Assembly (NCBI GenBank): GCA_009701105.1
Contig: WLKU01000040.1
Span: 1 to 10,190 of the forward strand
DNA length: 10,190 nucleotides
DNA from: Actinomycetota bacterium
GTDB lineage: Bacteria; Actinomycetota; Acidimicrobiia; Acidimicrobiales; Ilumatobacteraceae
Reading direction: 5' to 3'
This document shows positions 1 to 6,330 of the stretch, in pieces (positions within the stretch are counted from its first letter, which is position 1; the number at the start of each line of letters is the position of its first letter). The position numbers and the translations under genes were made by a program. The notes beneath the pieces are model-generated. The model saw only the letters and a list, made by a program, of their open reading frames with translations. It was not told where the DNA came from and made no database searches.

Positions 1-1190
1 GCGTCAATCAGTCTGCCAAGTTCGGCATCGGTGATCACTAGCGGAGGGCAAAACGCAATCGTGTCGGTATTGATTGCGCGTGCAATTGAACCCAACTGGA
101 TCATTCGGTCGCGAATGTTGACAGCATTTTGGTCTGGCTTGAGCCCAGCAGCCCAAACTGCGCCATCGCCTCGAACGTGATCGATCGTGCCATCTTTGGC
201 AAGAGCAGTGAGACCAGCACTCAACACAGCGCCAATATGTTTGGCACGCTCCATCAAACCTTCACGTTCGATGATCTCGAGGTTCTTTAATGCGGCGGCA
301 CACACAGCAGAGTGTCCGGAGTATGTGTAGCCATGACGCAAGAAAAAGTTTGGATCAGACTCGAGGGCATCGCATACCTTGCGTGATACAAAAACGCCAC
401 CGAGTGGTTGGTAGCCAGAAGTTACGCCCTTGGCGAAGCACAACAAGTCTGGAGCAACGTTGTAAAAGTTTGCAGCGAACCACGTGCCCATGCGACCGAA
501 GCCAGAAATCACTTCGTCAAAAATAAGAAATGCACCATGTTGATCGCATAACTTGCGCGCCCCTTCCAAATATCCGGCTGGTGGCGGATACACGCCGCCC
601 GCTCCTTGCAGTGGTTCAACAATCACAGCAGCAATGCGTGAACTATTTTCGCTCATGAACTTGGCAAGTTCTTCGATGTTTTCACTGTCGACTTGTACGA
701 CTTCTGGTAGCAACTGACCAAAACCAACTTTGTTGAGAGGCAAACCTTGCGCGCTCGTGCCGCCATAGTTTGTGCCGTGATATCCGCGCATGCGCGAGAT
801 GATGATGGTGCGCTCGGGGTGACCAGCCTGCACTTGGGCAACACGAGCAAGTTTCATTGCTGTGTCCACAGACTCCGAACCGCTGCCGCACAAAAATACT
901 CGCGCGTCTTTCATCGGTGAAATTGTTTGCAACTTGATAGCAAGCTTTTCGGCAATGTCATTACTAAACGGATCAAATGTTGAATACGTTTCAAGCGTCG
1001 AGATCTGCTCGGCTACGGCCTGAGCAATTTCGTCGCGTCCATGGCCCACCTGGCTGTACCAAAGGCTTCCGATGCCGTCGATGTATTCGTTACCCTTGTC
1101 GTCCCACAAGAGTGAGCCTTTGCCCCTCACAATGCGCACAAAGTCGGTTTTGGTGGGCTTGGCAAAGGCGTGCAAGAGGGCGTCGGTCAT
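1..1190 (-). CDS. Class III PLP-dependent aminotransferase (aspartate aminotransferase family), C-terminus cut by window edge
   Basis: I translated the minus strand by hand from the ATG at 1190-1188. It stays open for 396 codons to the left edge, so only the extreme C-terminus is missing (family members are about 430-460 residues). The fold-type I class III signatures are in order: a phosphate-binding GSGSE at 102-106, GYHG at 136-139, the FDEVISGFGRMG block at 224-235 with Asp225 positioned to pair with the PLP pyridine nitrogen, and FAKGVTSGYQPLGG with the Schiff-base lysine Lys254. Such enzymes move an amino group from an omega-amine or amino acid to pyruvate or 2-oxoglutarate in the cytoplasm. 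The substrate cannot be read from sequence; putrescine/diamine, beta-alanine or taurine-type transaminases are all possible. It is transcribed divergently from the rhamnose cassette, so it is probably unrelated to it. The ATG has no Shine-Dalgarno but has a TAGCGT box 7 bases upstream. Confidence 0.93.
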   Translation of the reverse strand, partial: MTDALLHAFAKPTKTDFVRIVRGKGSLLWDDKGNEYIDGIGSLWYSQVGHGRDEIAQAVAEQISTLETYSTFDPFSNDIAEKLAIKLQTISPMKDARVFLCGSGSESVDTAMKLARVAQVQAGHPERTIIISRMRGYHGTNYGGTSAQGLPLNKVGFGQLLPEVVQVDSENIEELAKFMSENSSRIAAVIVEPLQGAGGVYPPPAGYLEGARKLCDQHGAFLIFDEVISGFGRMGTWFAANFYNVAPDLLCFAKGVTSGYQPLGGVFVSRKVCDALESDPNFFLRHGYTYSGHSAVCAAALKNLEIIEREGLMERAKHIGAVLSAGLTALAKDGTIDHVRGDGAVWAAGLKPDQNAVNIRDRMIQLGSIARAINTDTIAFCPPLVITDAELGRLID

Positions 1191-1197
1191 GGGTGCA

Positions 1198-1203
1198 ACG
1201 CTA
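1198..1203 (-). promoter_or_regulatory. Candidate -10 box for leaderless transcription of the aminotransferase gene
   Basis: On the minus strand the hexamer TAGCGT fits the actinobacterial TANNNT -10 pattern. It ends 7 bases before the A of the ATG, the distance expected if transcription starts on the start codon itself. No Shine-Dalgarno sequence lies in between and no good -35 is visible. A TANNNT hexamer is common by chance, so this is only suggestive. Confidence 0.3.
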
Positions 1204-1246
1204 GTTGGCAGGGGAGTTGCTAGGGGTTGCGGGTCGATGTTTCGTC

Positions 1247-1252
1247 TAACCT
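1247..1252 (+). promoter_or_regulatory. Candidate -10 box for the rml cassette
   Basis: TAACCT matches the TANNNT pattern and lies 9 bases before the rmlA ATG at 1262, implying a leader of only a few bases. A TTGCGG hexamer at 1227-1232 could be a poor -35, but the 14-base spacing is too short for a standard promoter. The 71-base divergent spacer must hold promoters for both directions, which is the main support. Confidence 0.3.
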
Positions 1253-1261
1253 GTAGACGGT

Positions 1262-2347
1262 ATGAAGGGCCTGATTCTCTCTGGTGGTGCTGGCACGCGT
1301 TTGCGACCAATTACGCACACCAGTGCCAAGCAGTTGGTGCCCATTGCTAACAAGCCGATTCTGTTTTATGGCATTGAGGCTATGGCTAAGGCGGGGATCA
1401 CCGAGATCGGGATCATCATTGGTGAGACCGGCAAAGAGATCCGTTCTGCAGTCGGAGACGGATCCAAATTTGGTGTGACGGTCACCTACATTCCGCAAGA
1501 TGCGCCGTTGGGCCTTGCACATTGCGTCGTGATTGCCCATGAGTTTTTGGGTGACGAAGACTTTGTGATGTACCTGGGTGACAACATGCTTGAGCAAGGG
1601 CTCACGCAGTTTGTTGACGACTTCAAGAATGCCCGTGCTGCTGGCGGACCAAAGGCACCGACTGCACAGATCTTGCTCTGCCATGTTGAGAATCCAAAAC
1701 AGTTTGGTGTTGCAGAGGTTGATAAAGACGGACATGTTGTGCGACTCGTGGAGAAGCCTGAAAATCCACCAAGTGATCTTGCGCTTGTTGGTGTGTATTT
1801 GTTTGACAAGACAATTAATGAAGCAGTGCGAGCTATCAAGCCTTCGCCGCGCGGAGAACTCGAGATCACCGATGCTATTCAGTGGCTTGTTGATCAAAAA
1901 AAGGTTGTGCATCATCAAGTGTTGCAAGGATGGTGGATTGACACTGGCAAAAAAGATCCGCTGCTCGAATGCAATCGTCTCGTACTTGAAGTGCTTGAAC
2001 CTCGCAACGACGGCGAAGTAGATAGCGCGTCGCAGATCGAAGGACGAGTAGTAATTGAGAAGGGCGCTGTGATCAAGGGTTCGCGCATTCGCGGACCAGT
2101 GGTGATCGGTAGCGGTTCTGTGGTTGATCACAGTTACATCGGGCCATACACATCACTTGGCCGCAACTGCAAAGTAGAGCATTCAGAGATGGAGCATTCG
2201 GTTGTGCTTGACGGCTCCAGCATTATTGGCATTGCGCGCCTTACTGATTCGCTCATCGGCCGTGATGTTGCAGTAACAAGGTCTGAGCAAAAGCCCCGCG
2301 CATTGCGTTTGATGCTCGGCGACGATTCGAAAGTGGAGCTGGAGTAG
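1262..2347 (+). CDS. rmlA: Glucose-1-phosphate thymidylyltransferase, long form (RmlA/StrD type)
   Basis: This is the first enzyme of dTDP-sugar synthesis: glucose-1-phosphate plus dTTP gives dTDP-glucose and pyrophosphate, in the cytoplasm. The 361-residue protein starts with the nucleotidyltransferase signature GGAGTRLRP at 8-16 and Lys23 in SAKQL. GD at 106-107 supplies a metal ligand, EKP is at 164-166, and GWWIDTG at 223-229 holds the second metal-binding Asp. From about 255 to 340 a hexapeptide-like left-handed beta-helix follows (VVIEKGAVIKG, PVVIGSGSVV and similar turns). That tail marks the long form, near 355 residues, as opposed to the roughly 290-residue enterobacterial RmlA. Long forms such as StrD are known from actinobacterial sugar and antibiotic clusters. 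The ATG at 1262 is the natural start because the conserved N-terminal strand begins there; there is no Shine-Dalgarno. Its TAG is followed immediately by the ATG of the rmlC-like gene, so the two are almost surely translated from one transcript. Confidence 0.96.
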   Translation: MKGLILSGGAGTRLRPITHTSAKQLVPIANKPILFYGIEAMAKAGITEIGIIIGETGKEIRSAVGDGSKFGVTVTYIPQDAPLGLAHCVVIAHEFLGDEDFVMYLGDNMLEQGLTQFVDDFKNARAAGGPKAPTAQILLCHVENPKQFGVAEVDKDGHVVRLVEKPENPPSDLALVGVYLFDKTINEAVRAIKPSPRGELEITDAIQWLVDQKKVVHHQVLQGWWIDTGKKDPLLECNRLVLEVLEPRNDGEVDSASQIEGRVVIEKGAVIKGSRIRGPVVIGSGSVVDHSYIGPYTSLGRNCKVEHSEMEHSVVLDGSSIIGIARLTDSLIGRDVAVTRSEQKPRALRLMLGDDSKVELE

Positions 2348-2914
2348 ATGCCAACAATTACTGAGTCAACGATTATTTCTGGAGTACAGATTGTTGAGCC
2401 GTCGATGTTTAAAGACGATCGTGGCTACTTCATCGAGACATATCGTCGCCAATGGTTTCCACTTGGTCGCGAAATGGTGCAAGGCAACCGCGGAGACCGT
2501 CAAAAGGGTTGCATCGTTGGATTGCACTATCACCTGCACCAGAGTGATTACTGGTACGTGCCGTACGGTACGTGCAGAGTGGTGTTACACGACTTGCGCA
2601 CTGGGTCGCCAACCGATGGGGCAACGCAAGTTGTCGACTTAGGTGCGCGTGCTGACGGCACGCATGATCACCGTGGCATATTTATCCCACCAGGCGTTGC
2701 TCATGGATTTGCATCACTCACCGACATGACCATCACGTATTTGGTTGACAGCTATTACAACCCAACAGACGAGCGTGGACTTGCGTGGAATGATCCAGGT
2801 GTTAATGCCGACTGGGGTATTGCCGACCCGATCTTGTCGAAGCGCGATCAAGAAAACCCACAGCGTGGTCAGATCGACAAACAGTTTCAGCCACACTTTG
2901 GCCTACGCACCTGA
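2348..2914 (+). CDS. rmlC: dTDP-4-dehydrorhamnose 3,5-epimerase family protein (divergent RmlC)
   Basis: Cupin-fold epimerase of 188 residues, expected to turn dTDP-4-keto-6-deoxyglucose into dTDP-4-keto-rhamnose between RmlB and RmlD. Family marks include DDRGYFIE (23-30), GLHYH (58-62) with the catalytic base His60, DLRTGSPTDG (82-91), IPPGVAHGF (113-121), Tyr131 at the expected acid position, YYNPTDERGLAWNDP (136-150), and ILSKRD (162-167) supplying the Asp that pairs with the His. Two usual residues are absent. The Arg of the canonical RGLH motif is Val57 here, and the active-site Lys of the QAKLV-type strand aligns with Trp69. So the His-Asp dyad and Tyr are retained but the phosphate/sugar contacts differ. 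The position between rmlA and rmlB argues strongly for the RmlC role; the symbol is a role assignment, not a claim of typical biochemistry. The ATG starts right after the rmlA stop. Confidence 0.85.
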   Translation: MPTITESTIISGVQIVEPSMFKDDRGYFIETYRRQWFPLGREMVQGNRGDRQKGCIVGLHYHLHQSDYWYVPYGTCRVVLHDLRTGSPTDGATQVVDLGARADGTHDHRGIFIPPGVAHGFASLTDMTITYLVDSYYNPTDERGLAWNDPGVNADWGIADPILSKRDQENPQRGQIDKQFQPHFGLRT

Positions 2915-2917
2915 GGT
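2913..2917 (+). promoter_or_regulatory. Ribosome binding site fixing the GTG start of rmlB
   Basis: GAGGT overlaps the TGA stop of the rmlC-like gene and sits 6 bases before the GTG at 2924. It is one of the few clear Shine-Dalgarno sequences in the window. It supports GTG rather than a later ATG as the rmlB start, and suggests translational coupling across the 9-base gap. Confidence 0.65.
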
Positions 2918-2923
2918 AGCAAC

Positions 2924-3883
2924 GTGAAGATTTTTGTAACTGGCGCAGCCGGCTTTATTGGTTCCAACTATGTGCGTTGGGTGCTTGCCAATACCGATCA
3001 CTCGGTGACGGTGTATGACTCACTCACGTATGCGGGAAACATGTCGACGCTTAAAGATGTTGACGACGACCCAAGGTATTCCTTTGTCAAAGGCAACATC
3101 TGTCAGCCGGGCGATGTAATGGCTGCGATGAAGGGTCACGACTCTGTTGTGCACTTTGCTGCAGAGAGCCATGTGGATCGTTCGATCGTAGGCAGCGAAG
3201 ACTTCATTCTTACTAATTGTTTTGGTACCAACGTGATCATGGACGCAGCGCGTCAACTTGAAGTCTCGCGCGTCGTGCACATCGGCACCGACGAGGTATA
3301 CGGTTCGGTCGAAGTTGGTTCGTCGAAAGAGACCGACCCGCTGGAGCCACGTTCGCCCTATTCGGCATCCAAAGCCGGCTCTGACCTCATTGCGCTCAGT
3401 TATCACGCAACGCACGGTGTGCCAGTTCTGGTTACGCGTTGTACCAATAATTTTGGACCATTTCAATATCCAGAAAAAGCGATTCCGTTGTTTACGACCA
3501 ACTTGCTTGACGGCAAAAAGATTCCTTTGTACGGCGATGGGCTCAACGAGCGCGATTGGTTGTATGTAGACGACCACTGCACTGGTGTGCACTTGGTTTT
3601 AGAAAAGGGCAATGTTGGCGAGATCTACAACATCGGTGCTGGCAACGAGACCACAAACAGGGTGCTTGTCGACAAGTTGCTCGCATTGCTGGGCAAAGAC
3701 GACTCGAGTGTCAACTATGTAGCCGACCGACTTGGACACGATCGCAGATATTCGGTGGACATCGCAAAGATCACTGCGCTTGGCTGGAAGCGCGCTCGTT
3801 CGCTGGATGAAGCACTTGAGCAGACAGTTGCGTGGTATCGCGACAACCGCTGGTGGTGGGAGCCTCTCAAGGCAAACAAGTAA
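2924..3883 (+). CDS. rmlB: dTDP-glucose 4,6-dehydratase
   Basis: Extended short-chain dehydrogenase of 319 residues that oxidises, dehydrates and re-reduces dTDP-glucose to dTDP-4-keto-6-deoxyglucose with bound NAD. The Rossmann motif GAAGFIG is at 7-13 and YDSLTYAGN at 31-39 is typical of this subfamily. The catalytic TDE triad is at 122-124, followed by EVYG. The YxxxK pair is Tyr146/Lys150 in SPYSASKAG, and TNNFGPFQYPEKAIPL near 190-205 and the later GDGLNERDWLYVDDH block are RmlB hallmarks. The start is GTG, chosen because it begins the first strand of the Rossmann fold and is preceded by GAGGT. The stop TAA shares its last A with the ATG of rmlD, so the two are translationally coupled. 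Length is close to the usual 320-350. Confidence 0.97.
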   Translation: MKIFVTGAAGFIGSNYVRWVLANTDHSVTVYDSLTYAGNMSTLKDVDDDPRYSFVKGNICQPGDVMAAMKGHDSVVHFAAESHVDRSIVGSEDFILTNCFGTNVIMDAARQLEVSRVVHIGTDEVYGSVEVGSSKETDPLEPRSPYSASKAGSDLIALSYHATHGVPVLVTRCTNNFGPFQYPEKAIPLFTTNLLDGKKIPLYGDGLNERDWLYVDDHCTGVHLVLEKGNVGEIYNIGAGNETTNRVLVDKLLALLGKDDSSVNYVADRLGHDRRYSVDIAKITALGWKRARSLDEALEQTVAWYRDNRWWWEPLKANK

Positions 3884-4737
3884 TGAAAATTTTGATTACG
3901 GGAGCCAATGGGCAACTTGGTCATGAGTTGGTGAGGGCAGCGATTGCAGCTGGCCACAAAGTAACAGCAACCTCGCATGAGACGCTCGACATTACTGACA
4001 AGTCAGCGGTTGACGCAGCGATTCAAGCAGCGCAACCAGATGTGGTGATACATGCAGCAGCATGGACAGCTGTTGATGCATGCGAGAGCGACCCTAACAA
4101 AGCAGTGCTGGTCAATGGCACCGCAACGAAATACATCGCAGACGCAGCACATGCTGTTGGTGCGCATGTCGTGTACATCTCTACTGACTACGTGTTTGAC
4201 GGAAGCAAGACTTCGGCATACGACGAGGGCGATGTGACGAACCCGCAGAGCGTCTATGGGTCAAGCAAATTGGCCGGAGAACGTGCACTTGGAGCGACCG
4301 ATGCGATTGTGCGGATTTCGTGGGTGTGTGGTTTTTATGGCGGCAACACGGTCAAGACCATCTTGCGATTAGCCGAGCAACCGCAGCTCAAGTTTGTTGA
4401 TGACCAGATAGGCAACCCTACTTTTGCAGACGATGCAGCAGAAATGATCGTGCGCATCGCAACCGAAAAGCGATCAGGGACATGGCATGTGACCAATCAG
4501 GGTGAAGTTAGTTGGTATGAGTTTGCTCGGGAAGTACTGATTGCGGGCGGATTCGACGCGGACAAAGTTATTCCGATTAAGACTCACGAATTGCAGCCGC
4601 CCCGACCAGCAACACGCCCGTTTAATTCGGTTCTCAATAACGGCAGTCTGAAACGTGCAGGCATTGAATTGCTTCCCGATTTTCGCGTGCCTCTAGCGCG
4701 TTTGGTGTCACAGATTCAGCGCAACGAGCGAGGGTAG
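3883..4737 (+). CDS. rmlD: dTDP-4-dehydrorhamnose reductase
   Basis: This is the last step of dTDP-L-rhamnose synthesis: NAD(P)H-dependent reduction of the C4 keto group, in the cytoplasm. The protein is 284 residues, normal for RmlD. It has GANGQLG (7-13) for cofactor binding, HAAAWTAVDACE (57-68), STDYVFDG (100-107), VYGSSKLAGE (124-133) with catalytic Tyr125 and Lys129, and the substrate-binding tail PRPATRPFNSVL (240-251). The start is the ATG at 3883, overlapping the rmlB stop as TAATG. An upstream in-frame ATG at 3832 would overlap rmlB by 52 bases and add 17 residues before the conserved first strand, so it is rejected. The product would feed rhamnosyltransferases, none of which lie in this window. 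Confidence 0.96.
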   Translation: MKILITGANGQLGHELVRAAIAAGHKVTATSHETLDITDKSAVDAAIQAAQPDVVIHAAAWTAVDACESDPNKAVLVNGTATKYIADAAHAVGAHVVYISTDYVFDGSKTSAYDEGDVTNPQSVYGSSKLAGERALGATDAIVRISWVCGFYGGNTVKTILRLAEQPQLKFVDDQIGNPTFADDAAEMIVRIATEKRSGTWHVTNQGEVSWYEFAREVLIAGGFDADKVIPIKTHELQPPRPATRPFNSVLNNGSLKRAGIELLPDFRVPLARLVSQIQRNERG

Positions 4738-4747
4738 GGTTGTTGTT

Positions 4748-5662
4748 ATGAATCAAGAGCAACTGCTGATTGAGCTCGAGCCCGTTGCGGCCAAGTTGTA
4801 TGAGCGTCATCAGGGTGTTGCTAAAGAATGGTTTCCGCACGAGATGGTGCCATACGGCCGGGGCAAAGATTTTGAGCCAGGCAAGCAGTGGGTGCCAGAA
4901 GATGCCGACTTTGGTGGGGGCGACACAGGAATCGATGAAGCGGTGCGCGCCGCACTATTTGTCAACTTGCTGACTGAGGATAATTTGCCGTATTACTTTC
5001 GCGACATTGATCGTTTGTTTGGTAGCGACACAGCATTTGGCGAGTGGGCGCGTAACTGGACGGCAGAAGAAGGACGTCACTCAATCGTGATGCGCGACTA
5101 TTTCACCGTGACGCGTGCTGTTGATCCGATCGCTCTTGAGCGTGCACGAATGATTCAAGTGCGGGGTGGCCAAGTACCAACACCTCATGATGCCTTTGAA
5201 GCGCTTGCCTATGTGAGCATGCAAGAACTCGCCACACGTATTTCGCATCGCAATACGGGCAAGTTGATGAAGGACGAATTGGGTACCGCCATCATGTCGC
5301 GCGTGGGTAACGACGAAAACTTGCATTATTTGTTTTACCGCGACTTAACTGCTGCAGCACTTGAAGTGGATCCGTCTTCGACTGTCATGGGCATTGAGCG
5401 TGCCGTGCGCACATTTTCGATGCCTGGTCTTGGTATTCCAGACTTCGATCGGTTGTCAAAAGAAATCGCCAAGGCTGGCATCTACGACCTGCAAATTCAT
5501 CATGACCAGATTCTTGAGCCTGTCATCATGCGCCACTGGAAACTCGAAAGCGTCACTGGTTTGAGCGATGAAGCAGAAGAGGCTCGCGACTCGTTGTTCA
5601 AGCGCATGGCTCGCATAGCCAAAGTAGGCAAGCGCATGGCTTCGGGCCACGCAACCGTCTGA
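4748..5662 (+). CDS. Acyl-ACP desaturase (fatty acid desaturase type 2, ferritin-like diiron)
   Basis: Soluble desaturase family that inserts a cis double bond into an acyl chain carried on acyl carrier protein, using O2 and electrons from a ferredoxin-like donor. All six diiron ligands known from the plant stearoyl-ACP desaturase can be placed with matching spacing: Glu77 (LLTEDNLP), Glu108 and His111 (AEEGRH), Glu160 (SMQEL), Glu190 and His193 (NDENLH). Length is 304 residues, slightly shorter than the plant enzymes because they carry transit peptides. Actinobacteria have this family (DesA1/DesA2 of mycobacteria). The bond position and chain length cannot be told. It begins 10 bases after rmlD, with AGGG at 4736-4739 as a likely ribosome binding site, so co-transcription with the rml genes is likely. 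A lipid role next to rhamnose synthesis would suit envelope assembly, but that link is inference. The 14-base repeats begin at its last codon. Confidence 0.92.
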   Translation: MNQEQLLIELEPVAAKLYERHQGVAKEWFPHEMVPYGRGKDFEPGKQWVPEDADFGGGDTGIDEAVRAALFVNLLTEDNLPYYFRDIDRLFGSDTAFGEWARNWTAEEGRHSIVMRDYFTVTRAVDPIALERARMIQVRGGQVPTPHDAFEALAYVSMQELATRISHRNTGKLMKDELGTAIMSRVGNDENLHYLFYRDLTAAALEVDPSSTVMGIERAVRTFSMPGLGIPDFDRLSKEIAKAGIYDLQIHHDQILEPVIMRHWKLESVTGLSDEAEEARDSLFKRMARIAKVGKRMASGHATV

Positions 5663-5720
5663 CTTTGCTCATTAGACCTTGCTTATTTGACCTTGCTTAT
5701 TTGACCTTGACTATTGACCT
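5658..5720 (+). repeat. 14-base tandem repeat, four units plus a partial
   Basis: Units are TCTGACTTTGCTCA (5658-5671), TTAGACCTTGCTTA (5672-5685), TTTGACCTTGCTTA (5686-5699) and TTTGACCTTGACTA (5700-5713), followed by the partial TTGACCT (5714-5720). The central units differ at one to three positions and the outer ones are more decayed. The first unit overlaps the last codon and TGA stop of the desaturase gene. The period is not a multiple of three and each unit carries a TTGACC-like core, so the array is non-coding. It could be a slippage product, an array of protein binding sites, or stacked -35-like elements before the HD-domain gene. No hairpin terminator is evident in the spacer. Confidence 0.85.
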
Positions 5721-5741
5721 CAACAATGGTGGAATTGTGAG

Positions 5742-6302
5742 ATGACGAACGCCACTTTTACAAGCATGGATGTGTCGACCAAAGAAGAGTGGTTAAACAT
5801 TGGTGCTGAGACCGCCAAAAACCAGCCTCGTGTTGCGGAAGGAATTTTGAACATGTTGCGCGGCATGGACACGATCGTTGATGGTTTCGTGACTGACCAA
5901 TTGACTCACGCATTGCAGACAGCAACCATGGCCGAGCGTGCTGGTGCTGATGACGAAGTCGTAGTGGCGTCGCTGTGTCACGACATTGGCAAGGCAATCA
6001 GCGTGCCAAATCATCCGGCCATTGCGGCGGCAATCTTGAAGCCATACGTGCGACCAGAAGTGCACTTCATGATTGAAGCGCACCAAGATTTTCAGGGCCG
6101 CCACTATTACGGACACTTTGGGATGAACCCCGATGCACGTAAAAAGCATGAGGGACATCCGGCATACGACTTGGCTGCAAAATTTGCAGACGAGTGGGAC
6201 CAAAAAGCATTTGACCCAAGTTACGACACGTTGCCGCTTGAGCACTTTGAAGATCGCGTGCGTGCGATATTTGCAAAGCCCAAGTTTGTTGCAGCCGATT
6301 AA
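5742..6302 (+). CDS. HD-domain protein of the PhnZ / myo-inositol oxygenase-like type
   Basis: A 186-residue soluble protein. The HD-fold signature is clear: THALQTA with His56, then SLCHDIGK with His80/Asp81 exactly 24 residues later, the spacing I recall for PhnZ. His91 (NHPAIAAAIL), His114 (IEAHQDF) and Asp153 (DEWDQKAFDP) complete a plausible six-ligand diiron site, as in mixed-valent diiron oxygenases rather than one-metal HD phosphohydrolases. PhnZ cleaves an organophosphonate C-P bond oxidatively. The Tyr and Glu that PhnZ uses near the first histidine seem to be absent here (Val46 and Phe49 align), so the substrate is probably different. HDIGK, rather than a nucleotide-type motif, also fits. 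It follows the repeat array and has GGTGGA at 5728-5733 as a possible ribosome binding site. The PhnD-like gene starts at or just after its stop. Substrate unknown; an HD hydrolase is the alternative. Confidence 0.85.
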   Translation: MTNATFTSMDVSTKEEWLNIGAETAKNQPRVAEGILNMLRGMDTIVDGFVTDQLTHALQTATMAERAGADDEVVVASLCHDIGKAISVPNHPAIAAAILKPYVRPEVHFMIEAHQDFQGRHYYGHFGMNPDARKKHEGHPAYDLAAKFADEWDQKAFDPSYDTLPLEHFEDRVRAIFAKPKFVAAD

Positions 6303-6313
6303 TTCTTCATCTC

Positions 6314-6328
6314 GCAGCGTTTCGCTGC
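6314..6328 (+). other. Perfect 6-bp inverted repeat next to the PhnD-like start codon
   Basis: GCAGCG and CGCTGC flank a 3-base TTT loop and end two bases before the ATG at 6331. A U-tract does not follow, so it is not an ordinary terminator. If the ATG is the true start, the stem would sit where a ribosome binding site should be. If the gene starts upstream, it is simply coding sequence. Confidence 0.6.
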
Positions 6329-6330
6329 CC

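Noticed and set aside
290..1204. Several short plus- and minus-strand frames over the aminotransferase region
   Set aside because: The continuous minus-strand aminotransferase frame explains this whole stretch with conserved PLP motifs; the short frames have none.
1220..2131. 303-codon open frame on the minus strand
   Set aside because: It is wholly antisense to rmlA, whose protein is clearly conserved. The translation shows no recognisable motif and is rich in Asn, His, Arg and Ser, as expected of a shadow frame.
3832..3882. Upstream ATG extending rmlD by 17 residues
   Set aside because: It would overlap rmlB by 52 bases. The conserved Rossmann strand starts at the ATG at 3883, which overlaps the rmlB stop neatly.
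5658..5720. CRISPR array
   Set aside because: The repeats are 14 bases long, directly adjacent with no spacers, and have no cas genes nearby.
5663..5741. Rho-independent terminator after the desaturase
   Set aside because: No GC-rich stem with a following T-run is present; only short AT-rich pairings such as CAAT/ATTG are seen.
6133..6285. Far-upstream ATG for the PhnD-like gene
   Set aside because: It would overlap the HD-domain gene by 170 bases, and the added residues look like an out-of-frame reading of that gene.
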